From the NCBI GenBank assembly GCA_965153355.1, contig OZ231126.1, positions 27,404,001 to 27,468,000 of the forward strand: a stretch of 64,000 nucleotides of DNA. The letters run 5' to 3'. Source of the DNA: Flaccisagitta enflata (taxonomy: Eukaryota; Chaetognatha; Sagittoidea; Aphragmophora). Positions 1 to 14,700 of the stretch are shown piece by piece. Numbering within the stretch: the stretch's first letter is position 1; each line of letters starts with the position of its first letter. A model generated the notes under the pieces. That model searched no databases. It worked only from the letters and a program-made list of their open reading frames with translations, and had not been told where the DNA came from. The translations under genes and the position numbers were made by a program.

Positions 1-48
1 CGTTCGGATAGATCTCTTTCCACTGAGCGGGAGGAAGATCGGAAGAAA
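1..48 (+). CDS. PTBP1-like: PTB exon a (partial at window edge)
   Basis: Sixteen codons rich in Arg, Glu, Asp and Ser, ending at a perfect GTAAGT donor. It corresponds to the N-terminal linker before RRM1. Its join to the next exon keeps phase 0. Confidence 0.75.
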
Positions 49-3000
49 GTAAGTGCTGCGGCTGATTTGCCAAAAATGTACTGACTGCCATATGTCAAGT
101 ATATGTCGTAGTTAGTATATTGTGGCTTCCTGTTTCACCTTCTTTCGCGTCTCATTTCGATACTTCCATTTTCCATCTCACCCTCATTCTTTCGTGTGTT
201 TTTTTCACGTTTTTCACTTTATCCATCTTTCCTATGTTCCTTTACATCTTGTATCCCAATTTCCGCTCATGGAATCTTCTTGTTTGCTACCTGTGGAAAG
301 AGGGCGCGCGTGCCGCCTAAAGCACCCGCTTCACGCGTTGTTCACATTCGGAACATATCATCGGGAGTCGACGAAACGGACGTTATCCAACTTGGGCTGC
401 CTTTTGGGAGGGTATCAAACATTTTAATGCTCAAACAAAAGAATCAGGTGAGAAAATAAGTTTGAGTGGACGAAACGTTTGAGTTGGCGTTAGAGCATGG
501 ATATCTTTGAACCTGGCTGTCAATTGATCAATCTCGTCGTTTAAATTGCATTTCCAGGTATGCGGATCCCTCTCTCGCAGGCCAGTCATCTCACATTTAA
601 ACTCTTTCCCTATTTTCCCATCAATTTTCTCCTGCTTCATTTTAGGCGTTTCTTGAATTCGAACGAGAATCATCCGCAAAGACGATGGTCGAATACTTCG
701 AGAACTCGTCCCAACCAATGATTTGCGGGCGAACCGTGTTCGTGCAGGTAAACCCTGGTAAGGGGGGCCGGCCCCGCGGTACAGCCCTCAACCCTGGGAA
801 AAAGTCGGGGGAAAGGGAGGAAAAAGGAAGAAAAAGGAAAGATAGAAAGAAAAAAAGAGAGAAAGAAAGAAAGAGAAAAAGAAAGTGAGAACAAGGCCAA
901 GTAGGCCAATAAGGTGCGACGTGTAGATCGTCGAATGAATGCGTTAACGACCGACCAACAGACCAACCGACGGACACAGCCAGTTATAGAGGTGCTTTGT
1001 CGCACCTAAAAAGAACAAAGGACAAATAACAGACAAAACGACAGACAAAACGACAGACAAAAAGACACAGACAAAAGACCGAAAAAAAGACACAGAAAAA
1101 AAGACACAGAAAAAAGACGGACAGAAAAAAGACAGACAGAAAAAAGACAGACAGAAAAAAGACAGACAGAAAAAAAGGCAGACAGAAAAAAAGACAGACA
1201 GAAAAAAAGACAGACAGACAGAAAAAAGACAGACAAAAAAAAGACAGACAGAAAAAAGACAGACAGAAAAAAGACAGACAGAAAAAAGACAGACAGAAAA
1301 AAGACAGACAGAAAAAAGACAGACAGAAAAAAGACAGACAGAAAAAAAGACAGACAGAAAAAAAGAGACAGAAAAAAAGACAGACAGAAAAAAAACAGAC
1401 AGACAGAAAAAAGACAGACAGAAAAAAGACAGACAGAAAAAAGACAGACAGAAAAAAGACAGACAGAAAAAAGACAGACAGAAAAAAGACAGACAGAAAA
1501 AAAGACAGACAGAAAAAAAGACAGACAGAAAAAAAGACAGACAGAAAAAAAGACAGACAGAAAAAAAGACAGACAGAAAAAAAGACAGACAGAAAAAAAG
1601 ACAGACAGAAAAAAAGACAGACAGAAAAAAAGACAGACAGAAAAAAAGACAGACAGAAAAAAAGACAGACAGAAAAAAAGACAGACAGAAAAAAAGACAG
1701 ACAGAAAAAAACAGACAGAAAAAGACAGACAGAAAAAGACAGACAGAAAAAGACAGACAGAAAAAGACAGACAGAAAAAAGACAGACAGAAAAAGACAGA
1801 CAGAAAAAGACAGACAGAAAAAGACAGACAGAAAAAAGACAGACAGAAAAAAGACAGACAGAAAAAAGACAGACAGAAAAAAGACAGACAGAAAAAAAGA
1901 CAGACAGAAAAAAAGACAGACAGAAAAAAAGACAGACAGAAAAAAAGACAGACAGAAAAAACAGACAGAAAAAGACAGACAGAAAAAGACAGACAGAAAA
2001 AAGACAGACAGAAAGACAGACAGAAAAAAAAAGACAGACAGAAAAAAAAGACAGACAGAAAAAGACAGACAGAAAAAGACAGACAGAAAAAGACAGACAG
2101 AAAAAAGACAGACAGAAAAAAAGACAGACAGAAAAAGACAGACAGAAAAAAAGACAGACAGAAAAAGACAGACAGAAAAAGACAGACAGAAAAAGACAGA
2201 CAGAAAAAGACAGACAGAAAAAGACAGACAGAAAAAGACAGACAGAAAAAGACAGACAGAAAAAGACAGACAGAAAAAAGACAGACAGAAAAAAACACAG
2301 ACAGAAAAAAAGACAGACAGAAAAAAAGACAGACAGAAAAAAAGACAGACAGAAAAAAAGACAGACAGAAAAAAAGACAGACAGAAAAAAAGACAGACAG
2401 AAAAAAAGACAGACAGAAAAAAAGACAGACAGAAAAAAGACAGACAGAAAAAAAGACAGACAGAAAAAAAGACAGACAGAAAAAAAGACAGACAGAAAAA
2501 AAGACAGACAGAAAAAAAGACAGACAGAAAAAAAGACAGACAGAAAAAAAGACAGACAGAAAAAAAGACAGACAGAAAAAAAGACAGACAGAAAAAAAGA
2601 CAGACAGAAAAAAAGACACTGACAGACAGAAAAAAAGACACTGACAGACAGAAAAAAAGACACTGACAGACAAAAAAAAAGACACTGACAGACAAAAAAA
2701 AAGACACTGACAGACAAAAAAAAAGACACTGACAGACAAAAAAAAAGACACTGACAGACAAAAAAAAAGACACTGACAGACAAAAAAAAAGACACTGACA
2801 GACAAAAAAAAAGACACTGACAGACAAAAAAGAGACACTGACAGACAAAAAAGAGACACTGACAGACAAAAAAGAGACACTGACAGACAAAAAAGAGACA
2901 CTGACGGACGAAAAGACGCTGACAGACGGACGAAAAGACGCTGACAGACGGACGAAAAGACGCTGACAGACGGACGAAAAGACGCTGACAGACGGACGAA

Positions 3001-3513
3001 AAGACGCTGACAGACGGACGAAAAGACGCTGACAGACGGACGAAAAGACGCTGACAGACGGACGAAAAGACGCTGACAGACGGACGAAAAGACGCTGAGA
3101 GACGGACGAAAAGACGCTGACAGACGGACAAAAAGACGCTGAGAGACGGACGAAAAGACGCTGACTGACAGATGAAAAGACAAACCGAAATAGAGACTGA
3201 CAGATGAAAAGACAAACCGAAATAGAGACTGACAGATGAAAAGACAAACCGAAATAGAGACTGACAGATGAAAAGACAAACCAAAATAGAGACTGACAGA
3301 TGAAAAGACAAACCGAAATAGAGACTGACAGATGAAAAGACAAACCGAAATAGAGACTGACAGATGAAAAGACAAACCGAAATAGAGACTGACAGACAAA
3401 AAGACAAACCGAAATAGAGACTGACAGACAAAAAGACAAACCGAAACAGAGATGGACAGAAAAAAAGACAGACGGAAAAAAGGAAGAAAAAAAAGGGAAA
3501 AAAGACAGACGGA

Positions 3514-3593
<80 letters not shown>

Positions 3594-5635
3594 GAAAAAT
3601 TTTTTAGGTGTATCTTGTCACACCATCCTGATATCTTCAAATCCTAGGTTCTCACTCTTACATATTGGCTCAAGCAGAATTCCAATTATAACAGAATGTT
3701 TTTAGTCCCTTGAAATTGTTGGAGTGGGACTTAGCTGTAAGTTTCTAAGCTTAGAAAATTTAATACTTTTCTAGTTTTGCTCGACAAGTTATGAGAGGAG
3801 GGAGTGGTAAGGGGGGGGTCAGCAAGGGGGGAAAGTAGCTACAGGGGGGCTAGGGGGCCCCGCGCTAGCTAAGTCCGGCTCAGTGTTGCGCCTCTACCAC
3901 TGCTGCATGCTGGTACTGGTAATAGTATGGGGAAGTTAACCCCGTACCATATCTTGGTCCTCTCACAGTAACTTCCGCAATTAGATGTTCTTACACGTTC
4001 TTCTTTGCTTCAGTTTTCTCAACATCGTGAGCTCAAGACTGACGCTTCTCATTCGAACGCCAACGCCAAGACACAGGCGGCGCTAAAAGCGGCAAATACG
4101 CTTCTGGATAACAGAAAGGCCAATAGAACCGGTAAGGACCAATTTGTCAGTATTTTCGGATCGAGTTCGTTATAGTATACTCCTACAAATTGTCAAGGGT
4201 GGCAACAGGGGTGGCCTAGGCCACCCCTGTCGCCACCCCTGTTGCCGCCCTGGCCACCCCTAGTGCTGCCTTGGCCACCCCTCCTAAAAACTTGGCCACC
4301 CCATCTCTGAGGCCACCCCCCACCCCTAAAGCCACCCCTACCCTTAAAGCCACCCCAGCCACCCTTACCGTTATAGCCATCCTTAAAGCCACCCCCACCT
4401 TTAAAGCCACCTCTATTTGCAAAAAATACTTTACCATGGACCCAATATACTTTACCATCGGCAAATTGAACCATACCGTCAGCAAAGTACTTAACCATCA
4501 GCAAAGTATACTTTGACATCGATGAACTACCACCATCAGCAAAATGTACTTTACCATTGGCAAAGTGTACTTTACCGTCGGCAAAGTGTATTTTACCATC
4601 GGCAAAGTGTACTTTACTGTGGGCAAAGTGTACTCTACCGTTGGCAAAATATTATTGTCAGCAAAGTGTACTTTACTATCGGCAAAGTGTATTTTACCAT
4701 CAGCAAAGTGTACTTTATGATCAGCAAAGTGTACTTTACCATCAGCAAAGTACTTTACCATAGGCAAAGTTTACTTTACCTTTGGCAAAATACTACCATC
4801 AGCAAAGTGTACTTTACCATCAGCAAAGTACTTTACCATCAGCAAAGTACTTTACCATCGGCAAAGTGTACTTTACCATCGGTAAAATACTACCGTCAGC
4901 AAAGTGTACTTTACCATCAGCAAAATACTACCGTCAGCAAAGTGTACTTTACCATCAGCAAAGTATATCTTACTGTCAGCAAAGTGTACTTTACCATCGG
5001 CAAAGTGTACTTTACCATCAGTAAAGTACATTACCATCGACAAAGTATACTTTATAGTTGGCAAAACATACTTTACCGAAATAGACTTTGCCTATAGCAA
5101 AGTCGATTTGGCCTTAAACAACCTAATCCCTAAACCTAAACTCAACCCAGTCCCTAAACCTAAACTCAAACCAATCCGTAAACCTAAACTCAATCTAGTC
5201 CCTAAACCTAAACTCAACCCAGTCCCTAACTTTAAACTCAACCCAGTGTCTAACCCTTAACTCAACCAAGTCCCTAACCTTAAACTCAACCTAGTCCCTA
5301 ACCCTAAACTCAAACCAGTCCTTGGCCCTATACTCAACCCAGTCCCTAACTCTAAACTCAACGCAGTCCCTAACCATAAACTCAACCCAATCCTAAATTC
5401 AACCCATTCACTTACCTAAACGGGTTAGGGTTAACCCAAACCCTAACCCTAACCTCTCCACTCCAACCCTAACCCTCAACCCTAACCCTAACCCGCAACA
5501 TATACCTCAAAAGTGAAGTCAAACCCTAACCCTAACCCTAAGCAGCTTCGATATGTTTCGACTTTGTTTCGAATCGGTTTTTGAGCAGTATTTTCGAGTT
5601 GGGTCAAAATGGTCACTTTTTCGAGGAGAGGACGA

Positions 5636-5721
<86 letters not shown>

Positions 5722-8700
5722 GCATTTGAAGAGGAAGAGGATAAGGAAGAGAAAAAAGATGGGGAAATCGATTGGCACCATTGTGTACCATTGATAATGG
5801 CATCATTGCCGCTCATTGTCTCATTTTGTGTCGACTTTTTGTTTCGATCAGGTGAAATAAGGCATCGCCATTTCGTCCACCGGATGGACGAAAAAAAAAA
5901 GATCATATCGATCGAAATTGACCGCCCCTTCAGAAACCCTTTTCGAAGCTGCTTACCTAACCCTAACCCTAACCCGCAACATAAACCTCCAAAGTGAAGT
6001 TAAACCCTAACCCTAACCCTAACCCGCAACATATACCTCAAAACAGAAGTCTAACCCTAACCCTAGCCCATATACCTCCAAAGTGAAGTCAAATAAGGTT
6101 AGGGTTAGGGTTTGGAGGTTAGGGTTAGGGTTTGGAGGTTAGGGTTAATGTTTCAGTAAGTGAGCGACATGCACCCGCTCATGAGCGTCGCGGGTTAAGG
6201 TTAGGGTTAGGGTTAGCGTTATAAGAAAGTATAGCACTTTTACGCCTGAGGTTAAAACCTAATCTTGAACCCAAAACTCAAACCAGTCCCAAACCTCAAC
6301 CCAGTCCCAAACCCTAAACTCAACCCAATCCCTAACCTTAAACTGAACCCAATCCCATTCACTTACCTAAACGGGTTAGGGTTAACCCAAACCCTAACCC
6401 TGTAGAGATCAAAGGGTTCTACCCTTTTCCTCCATCATTTTACTCTATTATTACTTCCATCCTCAAAGAGGATTATTGCTGGCAATTGGAAAGTGCCAAA
6501 CTGAATAGACCCCTGATTCAGCGTTTTAGTTCTAGCGCCTTCTTTCACATACACTCCGTAACATGTTTTACTATTTATGGCGTTACATGATTAGGACATC
6601 CGTCCACGAGGCGGATTATTGCTGGCAGTTTGCCAGGTAGGATTGAAGACCCCTTTTTTGGTTTTACTCCAGCCAATGAGAGCGCCTCATTGCTGGGCAT
6701 CCAGCCAATTAGATGTAACCATGTAGGCTGATGCAACAATGTTCTAGAACATTCTAAAACCGGATTGAAGGCGCCTTTTCCTTAATTATTTTAGCCAATC
6801 AGCAGCCACCTTCTTTAACCTCAATCCTTTATAAGCAGGAAGCTTACCTTCCTCTTTAGTCTTGTTCTTCTTGGTTGATTGAGTAGTGGCTGACCTCAAC
6901 TTCGTGTGAATAGATGCAAGCTGATAAAAAAGAATTGTATGTCTCCTAAGGCGCTTTATCCCTTAGAGCAGACCTGTCTCTGTAGTGATAACCTTGTTAT
7001 CCACAACCCTAACCTCTCCACTCCAACCCTAACCCTCAACCCTAACCCTAACCCGCAACATATACCTCAAAAGTGAAGTCAAACCCTAACCCTAACCCTA
7101 ACCCGCAACATAAACCTCCAAAGTGAAGTTTAACCCTAACCCTAACCCTAACCCGCAACATATACCTCAAAACAGAAGTCAAACCCTAACCCTAACCCTA
7201 ACCCTAACCCATATACCTCCAAAGTGAAGTCAAATAAGGTTAGGGTTAGGGTTTGGAGGTTAGGGTTAGGGTTTGGAGGTTAGGGTTAATGTTTCAGGTA
7301 AATCTCAGCGGCAGACTCACAGACCAAATTTGTATGAATCACGCAGATTTTTCATTGCAAAAATGAAAAACTAGCGTAAGAAAACTCCCCTTGATGTTTC
7401 TCTAGTCTAAAGTCGACATGACGGAATGAATTCAGCGAAAAAAAAGCACCAATAGTGGTTTTGGTTCAAGATTTAGGACTCATTGCCATCATGTGCCACT
7501 CTTTATTTTCATGTAACAGGGTGTAACATTTTCCACTTCCGTAAATATCTCCGTCAAACTACCACTTTCCAGTCATTTTCTTTATTGATTTTCTATATTG
7601 GGAGCTTACTTGAGTAAAAGACAAAAAAAAATGGTAGTTTTATTCATGACGCTCTTCTATGTGCCCCTGAATGAGAATGTACAGAAAGTTACGTTTTTTT
7701 CACGAATTTTTAACCATGTAATATTTAAAACCGATACGACGACAACTGCTTTTAAAAAATTATCTAAAATATAGCCCGTATGCCCCCTAAGTACCATATT
7801 AATAATAACCGGTAAAAAGAAAAGCCAATGCATTGACGATTTTAGTTCTGAGAGCAAAAGTTGAATTTCGGACAATTGGTATTTGTCAACAATTTAATTG
7901 TCCCATTTGTGTCCGGCTTCAGCAAGTAACCTCTACTTCGAAAAATGTGGTTGAATTATTCTTTTTTTGTTCTTCCTCTTTTGTCTTGAAGATACACAAA
8001 TGGAATGGATGAAAAATATCCATGTATTTAATCATTCACCTCTCTCACAAAGAGAAAACTGAATTTCGGACAATTGGTATTTGTCAACATTTTGGGAAGA
8101 AAAGGCCTTACACATCAATTTTCACGGGAGGAAAACCAAATCAACTATGATTGTCTCATTGAATTGCTCTTGAAGTCATTTACACGATAGCATTCGTTAA
8201 CCTTGCAGAGAGTAACTGAAGGTCTACGTGAATTGCCTTGTGACAATAGTCACTGTTCACCCAGCTCCCCCGGGACTTGGAAAAAAAACTCGATTTTTGG
8301 TCAAAATTATCATAATTTTGAGAACCTGATATTTATATGTTTCAAACGATTCTGAATCGAATGAGACTTAACTTTTTTATACCAAAAATTTTTTCCACTT
8401 CCCCCGGCCATCAGCCCCTAGAGGCCCCTAGGGGCCCCTGGGGGCCCCTGGGGGCGCCATTAAGGTTTGACAATTACCAGTTTTAATCCCCCAGACCAAT
8501 ATGTTTACGAATACGTCATAGGTAAATACAATAATCAAGTTCTGAAAATGCGTTTTTTCCGCCTCAAAATGTGAGTCTGCCGCTGAAAATACCCTTCAGT
8601 AAGTGAGCGACATGCACCCGCTTATGAGCGTCGCGGGTTAAGGTTAGGGTTAGGGTTAGCGTTATAAGAAAGTATAGCACTTTTACGCCTGAGGTTAAAA

Positions 8701-11700
8701 CCCATTCACTTACCTTAACAGGTTAGGGTTAACCCAAACCTTAACCCTAACCCTCAACCCTATCCCTAACCTTCAACCCTAACCCTAACCCGCAACATGT
8801 ACCTCCAAAGTGAAGTCAAACCCTAACCCTAACCCTAACCCTAACCCGCAACATATACCTCCAAAGTGAAGTTTAACCCTAACCCTAACCCTAACCCGCA
8901 ACATATACCTGAAAACAGAAGTCAAACCCTAACCCAAACCCTAACCCTAACCCTAACCCTAACCCATATACCTCCAAAGTGAAGTCAAATAAGGTTAGGG
9001 TTAGGGTTTGGAGGTTAGGGTTAGGGTTTGGAGGTTAGGGTTAATGTTTCAGTAAGTGAGCGACATGCACCCGCTCATGAGCGTCACAGGTTAGGGTTAG
9101 GGTTAGAGTTAGCGTTATATGAAAGTATACCACTATTTCGCTTTCGGTTCAAACCCTAACCCTAAACTCAACCCAATCCCTAACCCTAAACTCAACCCAA
9201 TCCTTAACCCTAAATTCAACCTAGTCCCTAATCCTTAACTCAACCCAATCCCAAACCCTAAACTCAACCTTGTCTTCAACCCTTAACTCAACACACTCCC
9301 TAACCCTTAACTCAACCCAATCTCTTAGGTTATATTCAACCAAGTCCTTAACCCTTTTATTGGATTTGCACTATCCTGAGTAATCTAGGCCACCCCCCAC
9401 CCCTATGGCCACCCCCCACCCCTATGGCCACCCCCCACCTCTATGGCCACCCCCCACCCCTATGGCCACCCCCCACTTTAGTGGAAGCCACCCCTACCTT
9501 GACGGAAGCTACCCCTACCTTGACGGAAGCCACCCCTACTTTGACCAAGGCCACCCCTATCATGGCTACCCCTACCATGGCCACCCCTCTATAGAGGGGT
9601 GGCACTGTTAATTTACATTAGGAGGATGCTATAACGAACTTTAGCCGTATTTTCTCATCGCGTAGTCGCATCGTGATTCAGGGTGGCTTGCTCGAAAGAG
9701 GACTAGTTCAGATTTACGTGAGCTTTCTGGGCAGCGGCCCCAAAGGGAAAATGAAAAAAATATGAAATTCCCATTGAATAATATGGCAAATTGATGAGAA
9801 ATTGAAAAAAATGCAATACTCCCATTGAATATTATGGAAAATTGCTCCAAAGGCCTAAAATATGCCCTCTCAGGACGTATGGAAATCCTCCCCTGTGTCC
9901 TACAGGACATCAGCCCTTTGGGGCCGCTGCCCTGCGCTCACTCCATTTCGTCAGCTACCACTCCCAGCAGGGCATCGGGTACCGCTGACCATGTGCAATC
10001 CTTGGATGACTTGTTCTCTCTATTTTACCGTCTTATTTCCCCTGATTCTGCTAATTTCCCTTCTCTCCCTCTCGCTCTCCGCTTCCATTCTCTCGTTCCA
10101 TTTCCTTCTCTTCTCTCCCTTTCCCCTTTCCGTCTCTCCCCCCTTCTATGCTCTTCCCCTGTCCCCTCTCTTCCCCTGTCCCCTCTCTTCCCCTGTCCCC
10201 TCTCTTCTCTCCCCCTCTTCATTCTCTTTCTTCTCCTTTCTCTCTTCCCTTCACTCTACCCTCTATTTTCTAATCAGAATATCGCGGGGATGATCGGCCG
10301 GGCCGCATTTTGCATTTGACGGTGGAGAATCTCGTTTATCCCGTGACACTGAACACGCTCATTCTGATCTTCAAGAAATATGGTCCACTGGAAAAAATCC
10401 TAACCTTCACGAGGAACAATCTATTTCAGGTGAGAAGTTAGTCAATGTTACGATTGGTTTGTGCGTTAGTTTACTTCGTAAAGAGTAAGTATTGGTATGT
10501 TGATCGGGTTACGCAAATATTTCATTCATTAGAACAAGCCATTTACATTGATTTGATTAAAAAAAATTAAACCATTTATAATTCTTTGATACTTGGAGCA
10601 TCGCTGGCGTAAACGACTTTATTCCTCTCCATTTTGCCAAATTCAATCATAGGCTTTGATTCAATACGAAAGATCTCGAGACTCGGAAGAAGCTCGTTAC
10701 GCGTTGCACGGCCAAAATATCTACAATGGTTGTTGCAATTTGCAAATTCACCGATCCAAGGTCGATTTCGTCGAAGTCCAATTTAACGACGATGTCGGGT
10801 AAAGACGAGTCGTGCGTAATCAAACTAATCATGTTTGTTGAATACCGGCTGAATCCGTCGAGCTATTCTTTTTCTTTCGGCCGTGTTAATGATTGTCCAT
10901 GTTCTATCGGCTGTCTAATCTAGCGTCTTTCTTTAAATGACCCCCGTTAAAACAAGGATGATCCCTTGTCTCGGAAAGGTGGGCTGGGGCTCCGACAGGG
11001 GCTTTTTATGTCAATTCTTTCCCGAGTGTGATGGATGAACGGACGGATCTGTTAAGTCTATTAAGTCTCATGAACGCGACTTAGATTTTTGCCCTTATTC
11101 TGTTTCAGATGGGATTTCACCAAATCGAATTCGCCTTCTAGCGAGGATCGCCGATCATCTCTCTACACAAGTCGATCGGAAGAATTCGGCGACCGGTTAT
11201 CATCGGGTCAACGTAATGCGTCGAGATTTGAAGAAGATACGAGGCTGCGCGCCACGGCCGAACGTGATGGGCATGGTAGGAGTATGAAAATTTAATGAAG
11301 CGTATTTTTAGATGTCTCTACGCCGCGTGATGTTCAGTGAGTGTATGTCTCTTTTTCTAACCCATATCCCTTATGCTCCTCTGTCCTTCCCTCATCATTC
11401 TCGTTTTCCCCTTCAAAGTTCTTGAATATATCCCCGTAGAGAGTTCAGTTGACTTCAGCGGTCAAGGCGGTTTCAGTACAGATCACGCGCTGGTGCGGTG
11501 AATCAGATGAAAAAGAATTTTATGTTTGATCAATGATCACTTTTCCGTTTTAAGACTTGTTTTCTCCGACGGTTAATAAATAATCTTATTTCATCTGATT
11601 CCGCTAAACCCGCACAGTATAACAGAATGAAAAAGCCAGATCGTCCACTTTACGAACCGCCAAAGGGGAAATTCCATGAAAACCTGACCTCTGATTTTCA

Positions 11701-14700
11701 CAAGCCATCCTCCAACCAACTTCTTCGAGGCATTTTAAAGGGTGAAGGTTTATGGCTGCGTGAGTCGCTGAAAGTAGGTATGGTTGGCCACTAGCAAAGT
11801 CTTTTTTTTTTTTTGTATTCTTTTATTTAGTTACAGGGGAAGGAGAAATATAAGATGTGAACCCCCCTAAAACTGTAGCACCCCCCCATACAGCTCAAAC
11901 TACGGCAATGAATAATAAATTTAAAGTTGCTTATTAAAGTTTATGACTATACAAGTGGCGCCACACACGCCAAGGGAGAAATCTCTGCAGGCTGTATTAA
12001 ATACTCGGTTTTAATGGCCACTGCTTCTGAGATCAGAGAGACTCCCTCTTATCTTTTTCCATTTGAAATTAAAGAAATGCCCTTCAAAATTTGTTTAAAT
12101 TCAACAAAATATAGTTCTTTAAGAATGTTTTTCGCCAAGGATCTTTCCACTTAAAAGATTTGTATGTTTTGAGTAGAGATTCACATTCCTGGTAAAATTT
12201 CCAGTCGTTTGATAGGTCGCACTATATACTTATACTCATAAAAAAAATTGGCCAATTTTCTTAAAACATAAGATATCAACATTACTATTATAACAACCAA
12301 CAGTAATGTAGGGCAAACTTGAACTTTTTTGTCTCTTAGTAAAAGTATATAGTGCGACCTATCAAATGAATGGAAATTTTACAAGGAATACAATTCTTTT
12401 ACAAAAAATTAAAATGGGTAACCACGATTCAACTTATCTGGCAAAATGTATAAGATATGAAACATTTTGTTGATTTAAAAAGAATTTTGAAGGAGAATTT
12501 TTTTCTCTTTAGTACCAAGTGATAGAATAGACCTTCCTGAAACCCATACCACTCATCGTCATGACCGAGCATTTTTCTTGACCTATGAAAGCCTCCCCCG
12601 TAGCGTGCACAAGAGCGATTTTGCAAATTTCATTCCAGTCTCAAATTATACTGGAAAATCCTTGATTTTATGAACTTATAATAATAGTTAATTTCAATAC
12701 TTTATTAAGCTATATCTTGACTTAAAAAACAAAAATGAAAAATCGCTCTGGTGACGCCACTTGTATTAATATAAACATTTTCCCTCCACTTATAGAATAA
12801 CTATAATTTAATCGGTTAGAGCTGCAGGTGGGGGTGCTACAGTTTTCAGGGGGTTCACATCTTATATTTCTCCTTCCTCTGTACTTGGTTCCATAAGGTT
12901 TTTTTCCTGGGGCTCTAGCAAAGGCTTGTTCGTCTTTTTCAGCAAATCGTCTAAAAAGTCAAAACTATGATGGAGTGCAAAGAAAAGCTGATGAAAAGAT
13001 TGGAGGAAAGCTTGAAAAGAACAAAAATGGAAAGCTTGAAAAGGGCAAAAATGGTAAGCTTGAGAAAGGAAAACCTGGAAAGCTTGAGAGAGGAAAACCT
13101 GCAAAGCTTGAGAGAGGAAAACCTGCAAAGCTTGAGAGAGGAAAACCTGCAAAGCTTGAGAGAGGAAAACCTGCAAAGCTTAGTACAGGTGTGGAGACCA
13201 GTTTTTACAGCGTTTCATAGTCGTGTATTTTCAGCTTTCCAGAAGTTATTGTTTTGTTTCTGTTAGTTTTACTTCATCAACCATTCTACCTTCCAATCTT
13301 GATTTCTGTTGACCCTAATACTTTTTGCTGGGATTCCCCTATCAGTAAACAATATTTCCTGTATACATTTCTTCTCTTCTCCTTTCCTCCCTCCCCCTCA
13401 CGAGTTTAGGCCTAAAAGAGCACCACAACTTTTATAACGAAAGCTAATTTCTTCCCCGTCACTCTTATTCCTCCTTAAGGATCCGTTTTGCTGGTATCGA
13501 ATCTGGAGGAATCGAAAACGACGCCGGACAAACTGTTTACTTTATTCGGCGTTTACGGCGACGTCACCCGCGTCAAGATTCTCTTCAATAAAAAGGACAC
13601 GGCGTTAATTCAGTTCGCCGACGCTCACATGGCCGACACAGCCAGGCAGCATCTGGACAAAGTCACCGTCGCTGGCAAAGCCATCAGCGTCAGAAGCTCC
13701 AAACATTCGACTGTTTCTATGCCCAAAGGTGAGAGGTTTTGAGGTGTGTTAAACTATGACTCATTTGACCAGTTACCTCTCTTTGATAAGTTTTTACAAT
13801 TTTTATCTCCTGCGCGTCGACAATGATCGGAATGAAACACAAGAAAATCATAATCGAATGTGTTATGAGTTTTTGAAGATCCGTATTGTTAAGTGACACA
13901 GGGTTGATTGTCCGAGATAAAGCGAATGTTTGTAGCCCTGATGTCATTACCTTCGGGAATAATCTAAAACCCATTATAACTACATCTTACGTTTAAGGTT
14001 TTTGTACTAATAGCAACCATTTATTTGGACCCCTGGGTCTGTGTTGGTTGCTATATATTATATTATATCATATCTTGCCGTTTTCAGAAGAAACCAAACT
14101 TTTTCGACATAACCGGAGGATTTTCTAATGAGTCTAATGACTAATGACGTCTAATGACTGCCCGGTCATTAGAGTCATTAGAGTCATTAGACTCATTAGA
14201 GTCATTAGAGTCATTAGAGTCATTAGTCATTAGAGGTCATAAGAAGTCATTAGAAGTCTCTAATGACTCATGAGTCTAATGAGTCTAATGAGTCTAATGA
14301 CTCTAATGAGTCTAATGACTCTAATGAGTCTAATGACTCTAATGACTCGGTCCGTAGAGTGAAAAGTCTCTAAAAAATCTTGTCAAATGGTAAAAAGGTC
14401 TTTTATGACCAAAGAAAATTTGGGCTGGAGAAAAAGTCTTGTCCCAAAAGAGGGTAAAAAATGGCTCTTTCAAGACCAATGACTGCAATATGCAAATGAG
14501 ATTATTGGACACTTTTTAATGTCTTTAAGTTCAAGGGATTTTATAAATAAACAAGTGACGCGGGGTCACAATATCGTTGCGGACGGGTGGGCAGGGGCAT
14601 CCAACCCCCTTCCACACCCATGCTCATCCCCAAAAAGTATCAAAAACGCTTGTTTTCCCGCTATTCAACTCGATGACCACGGACCATCGGACGGACGGAC

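Noticed and set aside
944-3640. 898-, 815- and 797-codon open frames on the - strand
   Set aside because: All three frames are open because the GACAGACAGAAAA array lacks stop codons in the reverse strand; the products are [10 protein letters not shown] cycles, and the frames run through a transposon at 892-1007.
5420-9385. A true chromosome end or telomere
   Set aside because: TTAGGG runs occur in both orientations, are short, interrupted and inside a gene intron; they are interstitial.
12967-13266. LREENLQS octapeptide repeat as a possible PTB alternative exon
   Set aside because: It is not needed for phase, has no PTB-family counterpart, and is bounded by no convincing splice pair.
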